A stretch of 64,000 bases of DNA from Carallia brachiata (Eukaryota; Streptophyta; Magnoliopsida; Malpighiales; Rhizophoraceae), in the NCBI GenBank assembly GCA_021464245.1, contig JADCRB010000030.1, positions 523,376-587,375 of the forward strand, in the 5' to 3' direction. A program made the position numbers and the translations under genes. How positions within the stretch are numbered: position 1 is the stretch's first letter; every line of letters starts with the position of its first letter. Of the stretch, positions 11,201 through 23,374 are shown one piece after another. The notes below the pieces were generated by a model, which was not told the DNA's origin, made no database searches, and saw nothing but the letters and a program-made list of their open reading frames with translations.

Positions 11201-14081
11201 AGCATTAAAGGGCCAAAACAGCAAACCCCTAACTAAAGATCCATCACCGCTAGACAAATACCTACTCCATGACATGCAGCTTTACTCATCATTCGAGAGA
11301 TTCATAGATACTCATATTTCATGTAAAGTCACTTTATGCATTATATTTCTATTTACCTCAATAAATGAGCCTTACAGATAAATACAAATGAAATAACAAA
11401 CAGAAACCTAGCAGCTACCTAGTAAAAGATTGCAACTTGGAAAGACAAGAAAACATTTGCTGGAAATTGATTTAGAAAATTCCAGATCACCAGTGTACAA
11501 GCTAATTTACTGGTAAACAACCAAAATTTTCCTCAGAGACCATAATAGGACCTCTAATCTCTCCTTTCATTCTTTGCATCAGTGCAGAAAGTTTAGACAG
11601 GACAAATCAGAAATCTTTAAAAAAATGAAAGCATGTCAGCATGTCATGAAAACAGCATTAAAAGCAGAAACAAACAGCAACATCTAGAAACTCCTTACAT
11701 TCCAATCATACTAGGTCTCTCTGTGGAGACATCCCAGGCCAAAAGTGTACCACGTCTATCTCCAACAAATATCCATTCCAATGTGGGATGAAAAGCAAAT
11801 GCGCCGGCACCAATAAGCTTAATGGTGTTATCAACTAACATATCAGCCAAAAGGAAGAAATGTTAATGTTTGTACCATAAAAACACATCAACATAGAGCA
11901 TCAGTAACATAGCATCTTACGCTGTAATGTATAATGAACAGCATATGTATGGATATTGTAAGCTCGAATTAAGCCCTCTGCATAAGCCACATACTGCAGG
12001 AAATCATACAACCGTAAACCAAATAGTATTTAAAAATTTAATGAGCATTAATTCATGAAGTTTTGGGACACTAATGGGAAGTCAGATATGCCCAGGAACA
12101 AGATGATCGTGCCCCCAAGAGATGTAAATCAGATTTAAAAGGATATATCAGAATTGACAAAAAAGGCTTTTTCTGTAAATTCATTTAAAATCCAATTACA
12201 AAAGTTCCAATTATTAACAAGTTATATATGAGTTTGTAACCATCTAGCAATGGTGCATTCCCAAGTCACAACTCTCCCTCTTGACATGTAATCTAGTGAG
12301 GTACATGTACGAAGGAGCAAAATCTTACATGACAATGGTGGGAGGTGAGACATTGTTACTTCCCAATCATGGTTGGTATACACATGAATAGGCTCTAAGT
12401 CTTTTCTACTTATGCTAGTTATGGATAAATTGACACAACATATTCAAAATGATGTCCTAGAAGGCATGTCATTTGCAGATGATGTTGTCTTGATGGATGA
12501 GACTAGGGGGAACTTGAACCACAAATTAGACTTATCGAGGGATACATTAGAATCTGTGGGTTTTAGGATCAGTCACACAAAAATAGAATATATTTATAAT
12601 AATTTTAGTGAGTCAGGAGAGCAGTACAGCACACTAGTAGAGGAGATAGTGTAGAAGTCCCACAACAAAGATGAGGCCTAAATGACTAAAATGAAGAACA
12701 ACAATTAGGCCAATGATGTTGTATGAGCGTAAGTCTCTGATGTAAATAAACATATCCACGAAATGAGTGTACTGGACGTGAAAAAGTCTGGATGGATCTG
12801 TGCTCACTTGAGAAGGACCAAATAACGAATGAAGATATTCGCATTAAAATAAGTGTAGCACTGAGTAGAAACAAATGGCAGGAGTAGTGTTTGCATTAGT
12901 TTGGTACATCCAACATGTTCCAATTAAGAGGAACAAGCAATATTTCGTTGAGTATAATTTAGAATAATTAGATTTCATTCCAAACTTAGTTCATGATATA
13001 ATGGATAGCAAGAAAATATTTTATGTAGTTGGCCCCAATAACTTTTGGGATTAAGGCTTGTTGTTGATGACGGTATATACTGTACTCTCATATCACATTA
13101 CATGTTCCTTCCCCTAACAACTTGTGCTGCTAAATCAATCAACTGATCTAGCATAATTCCTCAATCTACTCTATTTAGAGGTAAAGAAGGGAAAAATAAA
13201 CAGAAATAAAAAATAAAAAGGAGTAATCTGAACTAAATATATTACCAAGACAGGAAGACGTGGATGACAGGCGAGATTTATTATCGGCTTTTTCAAGTCC
13301 GTCTTTATTTTCGTTGGTGTCCTTCCCCCTTCAACAGTTCCAACAACTTCATGCAAAACAGGGAGAGCATTAAAAATGAATAATGGCAATGTAACTAAGA
13401 AGAAAACCTTAAAAGTCAAAGAATTAAAAGCAAAATGATGAGACTTGGAAAGTGAATTAATTAATCAACTAACCAGTTACACTCATCCTCTTATGAAAAC
13501 CGAAAAACACAACAGGCTGCAAAGGTGTCAAAGCCAGGTGAACTTCCGTGTCGGAAGATATTTGTTCCATTTTCTTTTCCGGCGAGTGCAAAACAAAAGT
13601 TTGCTCACTGTCAAAATCGCATGACCGAATCGTACAATCCTACACAAAATGAATATAATACGCGAATTAACGCAAAAAAACACGTAACTACTTCATTAAG
13701 AAAGAATTAGTGTACTAAATATTTTGAGCCAAGATTTGTAAACTAAACCTCCAAAATAGCAACCACGGAATGGCCGCTAGTAGGGCTATAAGCCATGCGA
13801 ACAACAGGAGCACCAATTTCAACAGACGAGAGCTTGCTTCCCGTTATGGCATCAAATTCTGCAAAAGAATCAGAATTACGGATCAGTCACTCATTCATTC
13901 CAATCAAATGTCGAACTGAACAATCAATCGCCTATATTGCTTTACCGATTATGTAGGTGCCGATGGCGGCGGCGACAAGAGCCTGGCTAGGGTGAAACGC
14001 GGCAGCATGAGGCTGCAACGGCTTGTTGATATTTCGACCTACGTGCCGTAGATCCAGATGCTGCACCGTGGCCCACTCCAT
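2238..14081 (-). CDS. TWD40-1: TWD40-1, TPLATE/TSET complex WD40 subunit
   Basis: Orthologue of Arabidopsis At3g50590, a subunit of the TPLATE (TSET) complex that works in clathrin-mediated endocytosis at the plasma membrane. Exons (high to low): 14081-13946, 13858-13749, 13639-13474, 13346-13246, 11993-11921, 11834-11699, 10797-10637, 10003-9879, 9778-9679, 9087-8991, 8853-8802, 8487-8386, 8309-8163, 8084-7922, 7821-7591, 7503-7349, 6751-6623, 6522-6405, 6296-6101, 5968-5857, 5778-5624, 5084-3641, 3108-2914, 2708-2238. They sum to 4875 nt, 1624 residues, close to the Arabidopsis length. It starts MEWATVQHLDLRHVG. The N-terminus is a WD40 propeller, an alpha-solenoid follows, exon 22 (residues 922-1403) ends in a Pro/Gly/Gln-rich disordered stretch, and the C-terminus has paired CxxC motifs (CDLC, CIIC). 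Intron 17 appears to be AT-AC. Identity is very secure; exon edges are hand-called but keep phase throughout. Confidence 0.95.
6523..6622 (-). other. AT-AC (U12-type) intron 17 of TWD40-1
   Basis: The only junction that restores the conserved protein GLPS-FRSLLWVG removes 100 nt that begin ATATCCTGAC and end TGTGCAC on the minus strand. ATATCCT is the core of the U12 AT-AC donor. CACTTAACTT, about 12 nt before the 3' end, resembles the U12 branch site. No GT donor fits here. A nearby TTTAG could act as AG acceptor but would drop two conserved residues (F, R). Confidence 0.85.
8487..8585 (-). repeat. Duplicated splice acceptor and exon-12 start
   Basis: The real exon 12 of TWD40-1 begins at 8487 with TAG/CATTTCATGGAAGG. 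A second copy starting at 8552 reads TAG/CATTTCATGGAATG and continues with about 30 nt resembling the exon before diverging. The offset is 65 bp, so use of the upstream acceptor would shift the frame. It looks like a local tandem duplication whose upstream exon copy has decayed. Confidence 0.75.
12240..13075 (+). mobile_element. Degenerate LINE (non-LTR) ORF2 fragment
   Basis: Lies in intron 4 of TWD40-1, antisense to the host. Frame fragments match the C-terminal half of a plant L1-type reverse transcriptase: MYEGAK, GGET, LVMDKLTQHIQ, the catalytic FADDVVLMDETR box (12469-12510), LESVGFRISHTKIEY, then remnants of MLYG and RNEDIRIK-like segments. The frame is broken by several shifts and stops. 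The 3' end near 13025-13075 has the typical ending GGGATTAAGGCTTGTTGTTG. It is 5'-truncated and inactive. Exact ends and target-site duplication were not resolved. Confidence 0.8.
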
Positions 14082-15365
14082 GCCGATCTCCGTCCGTTCT
14101 TCAACTGTTTAAATTTTGTGGAATCGGAGCGGCCGTTCGGTTCACTGCTAGATTCGAAAAAATGAAATGCAAGATTTCGGTTAGATCTAATAGCTTGGAC
14201 TTGGAGGACATCAAATTTGAGAATATTGCGAGATTCCGTACCTGTTTAGTTGCATACAGAGATTGGGAAACTCATACGGAATTTGAATTTCGTTTTCTCC
14301 TCTGAATTCCGGAGATATCGAGCGAAAAAGAAACGAATCGAACTCGAGCCTCGTGAGAAAGGCGAGAAAGACAATGGAGCAGTTGGGGGAGAGAATGTTG
14401 AAGACAGAAGAAACTGGGTTGATATTTTTGGGCTTGTTTATTGGTCGAACAACTTTATCGGGCTAGACTATCTAGGCCTAATATGAAGACCAAATCACCA
14501 AATGACAGTATGAAAGAATATTTGGGCTTGATAGGCCCAATTTCTGAAACCCGAAGTGAAATGATGATCCGAAAGGGGAGTTTTTATTTTGATTCTCTTT
14601 TTTAAATGAATGCAACTTACTAATAATTTTATATTATACAATAAGTAGAGTTTATTTGAATAAAAAAAATTTAAAATAATATTTGAATGGTGTTAAACTA
14701 AAAATTAATTTTACTTACTAAAAAAAATAGTAAAATTAACAAGTATTAAATTTTAGACTTAGGACAAAAAAAAAAAAAAAAGAATAATTTTAGACCATTG
14801 GATTGAATTAGGCCCATGTGAGCTGATTGGGAAGTCCAACGTCCAAATTTCATTTGGCAAAACTTTGCACTGTGGTTTTTTCTTCTCCAATTAAATCCTT
14901 TTTTTTTTGTGCAATTAAAATGTGGGCTGTGTTTCCACTTATCATTATTTCCAGTCTCCAATTAATGTGATTGGTGCTGCATATCTTATTCAAATTCAAC
15001 TATTCAAGTGGTCTAGGAGGAGTGAGACTGTAAATAATGGTAATTGAAAACAGTTAATTGAAGAGAGAAAACGATAAAAGAAAAAAGTTAAGATTTCTTG
15101 GGACCAACCCAGAATTGGTACCCTAGAATTTCAATACACTTGAACAACCCTGACAAGACATAATATATTCACCCATTCCCTTTCCCTCACGGTGATGATT
15201 GAGTGAAGATGCAATAATCATCCGAGATTAGTTTGGATGATTGCCAAACCCCTGCTAAGAAGGGAATGAGGTTGAAGTTTTAAATTTTGACATCCTCTAA
15301 AAGAAAATATCTCTTGAGTAGATTTAGCAACTTCATCTCTAAGATACAGTGCACTCATTTTTTCT
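14082..15365. other. Intergenic, TWD40-1 promoter side
   Basis: The first 200 bases must hold the TWD40-1 leader and promoter. The rest is AT-rich with A/T homopolymers. The open stretch at 14250-14486 has no family resemblance that I can see. Confidence 0.5.
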
Positions 15366-15372
15366 TTTTTTT

Positions 15373-15613
15373 AACAACTAACAAACTAGTTATTCTCTAT
15401 TTTGAATGTCCAAAAAAACACAAAAAGAAAGATGCTGAGGCAAGAAAATCCACAAAATTTGTTTGGTTCGTCTCAAGAGCTTTTTCCTCTTTTTTAACAA
15501 CTAACAAACTAGTTATTCACTATTTTGGATGTCCAAAAACACACAAAAAGAAAGATGTTGAGGTAAGAAAATCCACAAAATTTATTTGATTCATCTCAAG
15601 AGTTTTGTCCTCA
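15373..15613. repeat. 123-bp tandem repeat, two copies
   Basis: Copy 1 (15373-15495) and copy 2 (15496-15613) share the order AACAACTAACAAACTAGTTA, a Lys-codon-like AAAAAGAAAGATG block and CTCAAGAG, with about 10% differences. It reads through as an open frame, but the composition is that of a simple duplication and I see no protein family. Confidence 0.85.
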
Positions 15614-16459
15614 CTGAAAATTCCGGATTTAAATCTTTGACTCATTCAGACTTTGACAAAACATTTGCCACCTCACTGTACCAACAAGAAGTAGCTAAAG
15701 CAAGAAAAACATAGAAAGTAACTTCTATTATTTGGCCATGAATCAATGGTAAGATTCATTTTCGGTAGCTTGCCAGCATCTTTGCCCCCGAGCCCCCTCA
15801 CGGCCATGGCTTGTTCCACTTCCACCATTGGCAGAAGTAGCTCGAAGGTTGATAGAAATTGTAACAGTCCTTGAGCTATCCATTAGGGTGGAAGCACCCA
15901 AAAAAACCAAAAAAAAATAATTATAAAGACTTCATCCGATTGGTTCACAATTTCTTACTTATGCGGGTGATTTGACTTTTTTATATATGTTCAGATTAAA
16001 TTAGTTCAGTCCAATACTAGTAAAACCTAATGCATGAATTCTACATGTTCAACTCAAATTTCATTTTCAACTATGACCGAATAGCCACAGTAGTCTAACT
16101 CCATCAACTAAACCAAGCAGACCTCGAATTAAAATATACCACACAGCCTTTAGTCTGACGATCATCCCAAATTGAAGCTTCCATATAGGCTTAGGGGTGG
16201 AAGTGGGGATTGAAATCCTCACTTGTCAATATTTAATTATGAAAGAAGAACACAATTCCAATGTTCAGATATTTGACAATAGCATTTGAATTTAGGAGGC
16301 ACTAATTTCCAAGTTCAAACCTCAAAGCCGTTGAATTCAAACTTATGATGTATTTGCAACCTTGCTAGAGTACTCGTTAAAGCATCACATTCAAATCCAC
16401 CATATAGAAAACTGCCGTGAAGATGATGATTTGCGCCTTTCGTCCTCTATCTGTTTGGT
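15614..16459. other. Intergenic, no gene seen
   Basis: AT-rich sequence downstream of the SAP-domain gene. It probably contains that gene's 3' UTR. No coding homology was noticed on either strand. Confidence 0.5.
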
Positions 16460-19117
16460 CTATGTATGTCTCGGAAATCGATACATCCTATCTGGATAAT
16501 CATATACCCCAAAACCATTTGGCCAATCAGCATCATCCCACTCTCTAAAATGGTCTAAGTTTCCCATTCCAAAGTGAGCATAGGTTCTGAAAGGAGGAAA
16601 TTCCGCCCCAGTTGCAGCAGAGACCATGCCATAACCAGAAAGGGTCAACGCCTTGACTCAAATACTTTTTGTGAGAAGTGCTGATTATGGAGATTAGTTG
16701 GATAGGACTGAATAGTCAGGCCCATATCGTTGTTGAGGTGCCCAACTTTCCGATAACTCCAAGAAGAATTCAAACCTTCTGAGCCAGCTGCTCTCTTAAA
16801 CTTGAGTTGTCTTGATGGTAGGGCCTCCTGTCCATGATTGTTGAATTTTTTACTATGCCGCAGCATGCCTTTTCTATGCGCTTTAACATTCTTTCTTTTT
16901 TCTAATTCAACTGTTTTTCCCATTTGAAATGGTCTTGTATCATAAGAACACTTCTGCCGCTTCAAACCTGTTCTAATTATGGATCAGCAGCAAGCTATTT
17001 TATCTGGTGATTCAAAAGAATAAAATTCAAAGCAAGACCCCAGCGCTTACCTATGTTTGGAGAGCCCATCCTCTTCGATTTCTTCATTGTTCTCACAAAT
17101 CTTGCCTCCGTGCCTCGTTGGTGCTTCTCAGCAAAGACTTTCAATCTTTCTGCTTCATCGTCCCAGCGCTAAGACATGATGAAGGCAGTCCCCATATATA
17201 ACCATGCAGATTATACCAAAAAAGGGGAAAAAAAATTATTTCATTCAGATACCAACATACCTGTCTAAAAGTATTGAATCTGTAGAGGTTCCGGCCCTTC
17301 ACAAGCAAAGAAAAAAGTGGGGGCAATTGCTTAATCCCCTTGCTCCACAGTACTTCAACCTTTTATGCCCACAATAGTTAACAATATACATCATGCAATG
17401 AAAAAGTGTTAACGTGCCATACATCGATCTTTTGTTTTAAATATCCATGTCAATATATAGCCTACAGATTAGCAGCATAAGGACCGATAATACGCAATTT
17501 GATGTAGTAATTTCACTTCGGTTCTTAGCTCTAAAGCAAATCTAAAGTTACTGCTAGATGCAATGAGGCATCCACAAAATCATCTCTTGCAAAACAATGC
17601 AACAGAAATCTGAGGGATCTCATGAAACACTGTACGAAACTAATATTCATCTACAAATTAACATCCACAGTCTATAGCATGCACTACAAGAATTGAATGC
17701 AAAGTTATTTGGAAAGAAATCCTACTGTGAATGTATGTTGCTGCTTCGCTGAACCGTAGCTTTCCTTAATCACTCTTCCCGCTACAGTTCTCTTCCCAAG
17801 AAGCTTCCCATGTCTAGTCACTTTATTAAACCTGTTCCTTAGATATGAAGCACATGAATTAAGGACCAAAAATTAAGTATTAGAAACCATGACACAAGAT
17901 GAAATGGGACAGTAGAATTACCTCTCATAAACTTTCTGTGAGAACAGAACAACATCCCCCTTACAGACATCACCTGCTTCAAGTTAGGAACTTCATATTA
18001 TATAGCAATATACAAAGAATGGATTATAATACAGATACAAAGAAAACGATTTACCTCTGCAATCGATGACAAAGGAGGATCTTAGATAAAATGCTTCCCC
18101 ATCTCCATCTTTTAACCTGCAAAAGGAGAGTTCATTAAGTAATTAGTTGTGGTTACAAACAACATCAGATATTACCCTCTCTGATAAGTGAATAATCTTT
18201 TTCCTCTTACAAGCTATTTACTTATTTACAAGTGTTATAATTAGGTACAGCTCAATGGATAATCCCATCCCATTTCTATCAATGCCCGTAGCATCTAAGT
18301 GTAATGCTCAAGGTACCAGTGCAAGACACAAATTGGTTGGAATGTAATTCTGAATTCATCATTGAATATGAGACAAATAGATTTTGCATGACATATTAAA
18401 AATAAATTTTGGCTAGGCTTTGGTAGAACGGCTAGGCCTAGGCATTTCGTGTTCATTGCACAAGAAATTACCACAATGATGTTAAAAAAAAACATGCACA
18501 AGGTAATAAATCTGTGCCAATTTTCATCATCAAAATAAACTCCAAACTATGTTGTGTCGGGGCAACAAATTGTTCTGCAAGATAAAAAATCACCTGTAAT
18601 GTTCCTTGATTCTCTGTATGCAAACTGCCTTTGCCCCAGCCAGCCTAAAGCCATACTTCCTCAGGTATGCTTTACACTCTTTTAGTTGTAAAGCTTTTAA
18701 ATCACTCCCTTTTGCACAGTTTTCACAAACAAAATGAAATTACATCAGTACTATTCATTTTCCATGACCAACAACAGAACGTATGCCCTATTTGATACTA
18801 TTTTTTAAAATTACAATACAAAATAAATAAAATCAAAGAGAGGACAAAAAAAAAGAAAAGAAAAGATTCAAAATTAATCAAATACGATAATTCGATGAGA
18901 TTAACAATTTCATTGAAAGTCCACCTATGAGAAAACGACTGACTCTTTTGCAAGAAGATTCCTCATTATCACTGCCACCGTCCTTGTCGTCGCGATCGCT
19001 CCCATTTCTCGTCGACATTATAAGAATAACTTTCCTCCTCCTCCTCTTCAGCAAAATCACTATCCTCTCCGCTGGTATTATGACCCTCAAGAAATTGCAA
19101 AAAGAAATCAAGCACGA

Positions 19118-19150
<33 letters not shown>

Positions 19151-19327
19151 CGCGCGCGCGCGCGCGACGATGAGCATAATTCAATAGATAAGAGGGATTC
19201 TAGCAAACCTGATTTCTTGATCATCTTCTTTCTCGAATTCGCTGTCTTCCTCTTCTTCTTCTTCTTCTTCTTCTTGACTGGAAGAAGAAAGACAAACGAT
19301 GGTGCTTTTCCGCTTCCTATCAGTCAT
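16460..19327 (-). CDS. SAP-like domain protein, frame doubtful at two sites
   Basis: Exons (high to low): 19327-19209, about 19085-18925, 18708-18594, 18116-18055, 17973-17922, 17831-17726, 17359-17261, 17168-17051, 16967-16645 (or to 16460). Exon 1 encodes a basic start, MTDRKRKSTI, then poly-Glu. Exon 3 encodes LKALQLKECKAYLRKYGFRL, a SAP-type helix pair (putative nucleic-acid binding). Exons 4-8 encode a well-conserved plant block with SSFVIDCRGDVCKGDVVLF and LLGKRTVAGRVIKESYG. The family is often labelled SAP domain or CCCH-62-like, but I see no CCCH finger here. In exon 2 the acidic frame (SGEDSDFAEEEEEE) runs into a stop. Only the acceptor at 19085 keeps the main frame, and it yields an unlikely basic peptide. 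In exon 9 the frame stops at 16645, while a conserved-looking tail (SGYGMVSAATGAEFPPF) continues in another frame to 16460. The molecular role is unknown. Confidence 0.7.
19118..19166. repeat. Alternating Pu-Py tract (AT)n(GT)n(GC)n
   Basis: Forty-nine bases alternate purine and pyrimidine without a break, passing from AT to GT to GC repeats. It lies in intron 1 of the SAP-domain gene. Such tracts are classic Z-DNA formers. Confidence 0.9.
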
Positions 19328-20553
19328 GTCGTTTCTCCATAATAAGTCGAGAGGGTAAAAAATTCTTGGAAGAAAATAACCTGATTGGCGTTTTCCGCTT
19401 TAGATCACGACATCCACCGCCCTCCCAATACTCCAAAAAAAAAAAACAACAATTTCTAATTTTGAAATTCCCACCATTTAAAAGAGAAATTCTTTTTGGG
19501 ATTTTGGACAGTTGATGGTGGGCCCAGTTTGGGCTGTTTTTAAAACAATAAATGTTGATGAATTACCCCTATCCAACGACCAGGCGGGCCCACTCCAACA
19601 TACTCATTACTACACACACCATTTTGTTTAGGCTATCATTACTGTTTGTTTTAGTTTCATCCCCCGTTTAAAAGGCCGGCTCATAACCGAAAAACACCAA
19701 AAAAGACTAAAATTATAGGGAAACCTCAAAATCTTACTGGTTTTCTTTTTTAAAATTTCGTTCTTCATGTTTTTTTTTTGGCACAAAACGCTTACCTGAT
19801 TCCTTTTTTCAAGTTCTACAGTTCACTGGTTTTGGGCTTCCAGTAAGAGAGGATATATGCTTGAATCCCTACCAACATAAATGATCGTTTTGATTGAATT
19901 CACTTCCACGAAATAGCGAACGATGAACAATTTTAAATTAAACACATCGCGCTTGACGGCAAAATTTGACAAAGCTCAACGAGCCAAACTGACTAAGAAC
20001 AACCCTTTCTCATTTCCCCTCGCTTTTCCTTGAGGTGATAGTGAGAGCTAGTTTAAAATTATGACCCTGCATACACATGCACATTACACACAGACGACCA
20101 TAAACACGCGCCATAGCCATGGAAATTGTTGAGGAAAAAGCCGGGACTCGCAGAATTGCCAACTGGAAAATGCAAAATCAGAAATGATACAATTCAATCG
20201 TTGGTCCTCGGACACGGGCCAGAACACCCAAATGTAAGCTTAAAATGTTCTCATCTACGATCTAAACACACAACTACAGCTTTACAATGGCAAACCTAAA
20301 TGCCTGGCGACGCTTCAAGTGGCACAAGAGTTACCGTAATTCCTAGACATACACAGGGCTGTGCCACGATAAGAATGCGAGTTACAGACTCTTAACTCAT
20401 TCTGCACCACATATGGTTGTCTATACCTTTATGTTCGGGCCTGGGAATTCTCCATCTTTATAAGCAAACGGCGCATCAAATCCAATTACACTTTTATTTG
20501 ACTGCTTGAGGGCAACAACCGCGTCTTCAATATTCTTAGTCAGTTCAAAACTT
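19328..20553. other. Intergenic between SAP gene and CRK5-like gene
   Basis: Holds the SAP-gene promoter and the 3' UTR of the kinase gene. No further gene was recognised. Confidence 0.5.
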
Positions 20554-23325
20554 CTATTGGATTTTTTGGAAACTTCTGCTTGATGGGCCATGCAACAATT
20601 TTACAAACCCAAGGAAGCTCAACTTTCCATCAGTGTGCCTAATCCAGTCGTGCAGAACAGCATGAACAGGGACAGAAGGGCTGAGACCAAGTTCCTGAAA
20701 AAAGCCAGTGATCAGCCTTGTTCCATGACTTGCTGATTCAGCCTTGTTAAGAATACACACACACAAAACTTGGAAACAGCTAAAACAAGCAATATGCAAA
20801 AGACAGTAGCTTGAAGATTGGAAGTTCACAGCTTCATGATGGCCATCCGTCCTAGTTAAACACTGCAATTATATCCAATTGAAAAATATACTTTACCACC
20901 AACAAAAAAGAATTCAACATACCGATGCCAATTCTTCAATGACAATGGCTCTATTTCCATCCTTCTCGAATAGTTCATATGCACAACGAGCATGTTGTTC
21001 CCAACGATCTAAAGCCTCAAGCTGATGAACACTCAAAGCAGCTGCACAAAATTCCTCAAAATCCATCCTTCTATATTGAAGTGCATTGAGCTGCCACACG
21101 CAGAAACAAGCATGCACACAGAAAAATGCTCAAATTAAAGTTCCAAATTCTAAATGCAATCAAACTATACAAACAGTTACTACATAAAAGCACCTACAGA
21201 TGCTAGAAAATCTGGGATGCACGACTCCTTCATAGCATCTGTAGCTCGCTTCATCAAGGCCTAAGCACAGACCCAAAAAAATGAGAATAAACCACAGCAA
21301 AATAGGTTAAAAAAATTTCAACATTCTGACAAAACCAACCGCTTTGACATTGTCCAAGCTAATAGTTCCGTTTTTATTTGGTTCCAACAGTGCAAATTGC
21401 TCCTTCAAATAAAAAAGTTCATCTACAGTCAGCGTCTTGGACAGGGCCTGCAGCAATGCCAATAAACCATTGTGAAATGAAAAACAAACTCAAGCAATTA
21501 AGAATCAAGAATAAAAGCAAAAGGAAAGCCATCAACATATAGTGACAAAGGCATATGCATCCCAAAACAACCCCCACACCCGCGAGCAGAAAAAATTAAA
21601 GGATAGTGAAGAGCAAGAAAACATTTGAAGGGTAAGGAAATAGCAAAATGGTACCAAAAAGCTTCCATAAATAATTGGAATCAGATTTGGGTGGAACATA
21701 TTCTAGTAAAGTGCTTTTTTCACCTCTCCGCCCACCAGCACACACCCCATCCTCTCCGCTCAAGGGAGAAAAAAGAGATGAGAAAACCTATTACAAAACT
21801 GCTTTACAAAATGTGCTGACACTAGAATTCATAGCGTTGAAGAAGAATTTCTTAATCTCATTATAAGTGTTTATCTTCCCAGCAGCAATAAAATAGTCCC
21901 TTGATTCATTAAATACAAAACAATAAACATTAATGACAAGTCAAAATTCAGTTGCAACACTCTCACAGGCAGGTGTTTTCCCAAGAAAGCAAAAAACTTT
22001 CAAATGCAAATACAACTAATCATAACAAATACTCCAGTAAAGATGATCTGCTCGCATAACTTTCTCCGCAGATGATCATTCAGAACTTCTCAACACAAGG
22101 ACATGGAAGCAATGTACATGAACAAGATGAGAGTAGTTGCCTTGAGCTTTAGGAAAAATGTTGTCATTGACACTCATGTTGACACCATTAGAACCCAAAA
22201 GACAATCTTCTTGGTACAAAGCACTGAATACTGACCTTTAAAGCAGCTTTCCGAAGAGATGACGAACGCATATAAGCCCTCATGAGTTTAAATATTAATA
22301 TATCCAGAGGTACTTTTACATCATTAGAATCCTTAATCCAGGGATGACCTGAAACAAAATTACTGTGATTACTATTTCACAAAGAAAGAAAGGAAAAAAG
22401 AAGAGCAACTTCTCATTGCGAGTCAAATACTGACTTAGGGCTTGGGAAGCTGTCAATCTTTTTCGTGGATCTTTATTTAATAGGCGTTTGACAAAATCCT
22501 TTGCCTCAGGAGAAAGAGAAGGCCAAGGGGCCTCATCAAAACTTGGATCAGCTTTTAGAACTGCCCGAAAGATCCCAGATTCAGTTCGAGCCCAGAATGG
22601 GCGGCTGCCACACAACAAAATATATGCAATGACGCCTATACTCCAGACATCAGCCTCTGTACCATAAGATCTATGTAGGACTTCAGGAGCCACATAGTAA
22701 GCACTACCAACTATGTCATTTAGCCTTTCGTCTGCAGATTAAAACAAAAAATATTACAAAATCCGTGGTGCTGCTAACAAAAATAAACATGAAGCATCAG
22801 ACTGGGAAAGGAGTAGAGACAAACCCGGCTTTACAAAATCTGACAAACCAAAATCTATGGCCTTCAATTGTGAATTTTCATCCTTCGATGTGAACAGAAA
22901 ATTCTGGTCCAGTAAATAGCTACACTTCGGTAAGAATATGTGAATAACTAAGAAATTTCACATATCTTTCGCAATAAGAGGAAAAAGGAAAAAAGACAAC
23001 CTTAATAAACCCAGAACATTACAGATTAATCTCTCTTCACTGGCAGCTAAGCTTATCTCTTAAGAATCAGAAAAGTAAACAATAATGGTACCATAAAGGT
23101 AAGATATGTGTTTTCCCCTTCTTTTGCCTCTTGTCACAGTTAAAAGTCTGCCATTCAAGAAGCACCAGTCTTAATTACTCAATTACGTGACAGCCCATCA
23201 AACACTCAAAAATTTTGAAAGGATAAATCTTTCAATGCCACATTGCTGATGGTCGTACTATTGCCCAATTGTATGAGACTCAACAGAAGCTCCACTCAAG
23301 AGTTTATTCATTTACCATACCAGGT

Positions 23326-23374
<49 letters not shown>

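Noticed and set aside
12412..12654. 80-codon reverse-transcriptase-like gene
   Set aside because: It is a fragment of a decayed LINE inside an intron, with frameshifts on both sides, not an independent gene or retron.
18878..19187. Several small open frames across the AT/GT/GC repeat
   Set aside because: Their peptides (HTHTH, YIYIY, VCVCV, RARAR) come from the microsatellite; only the exon 2 part belongs to a gene.
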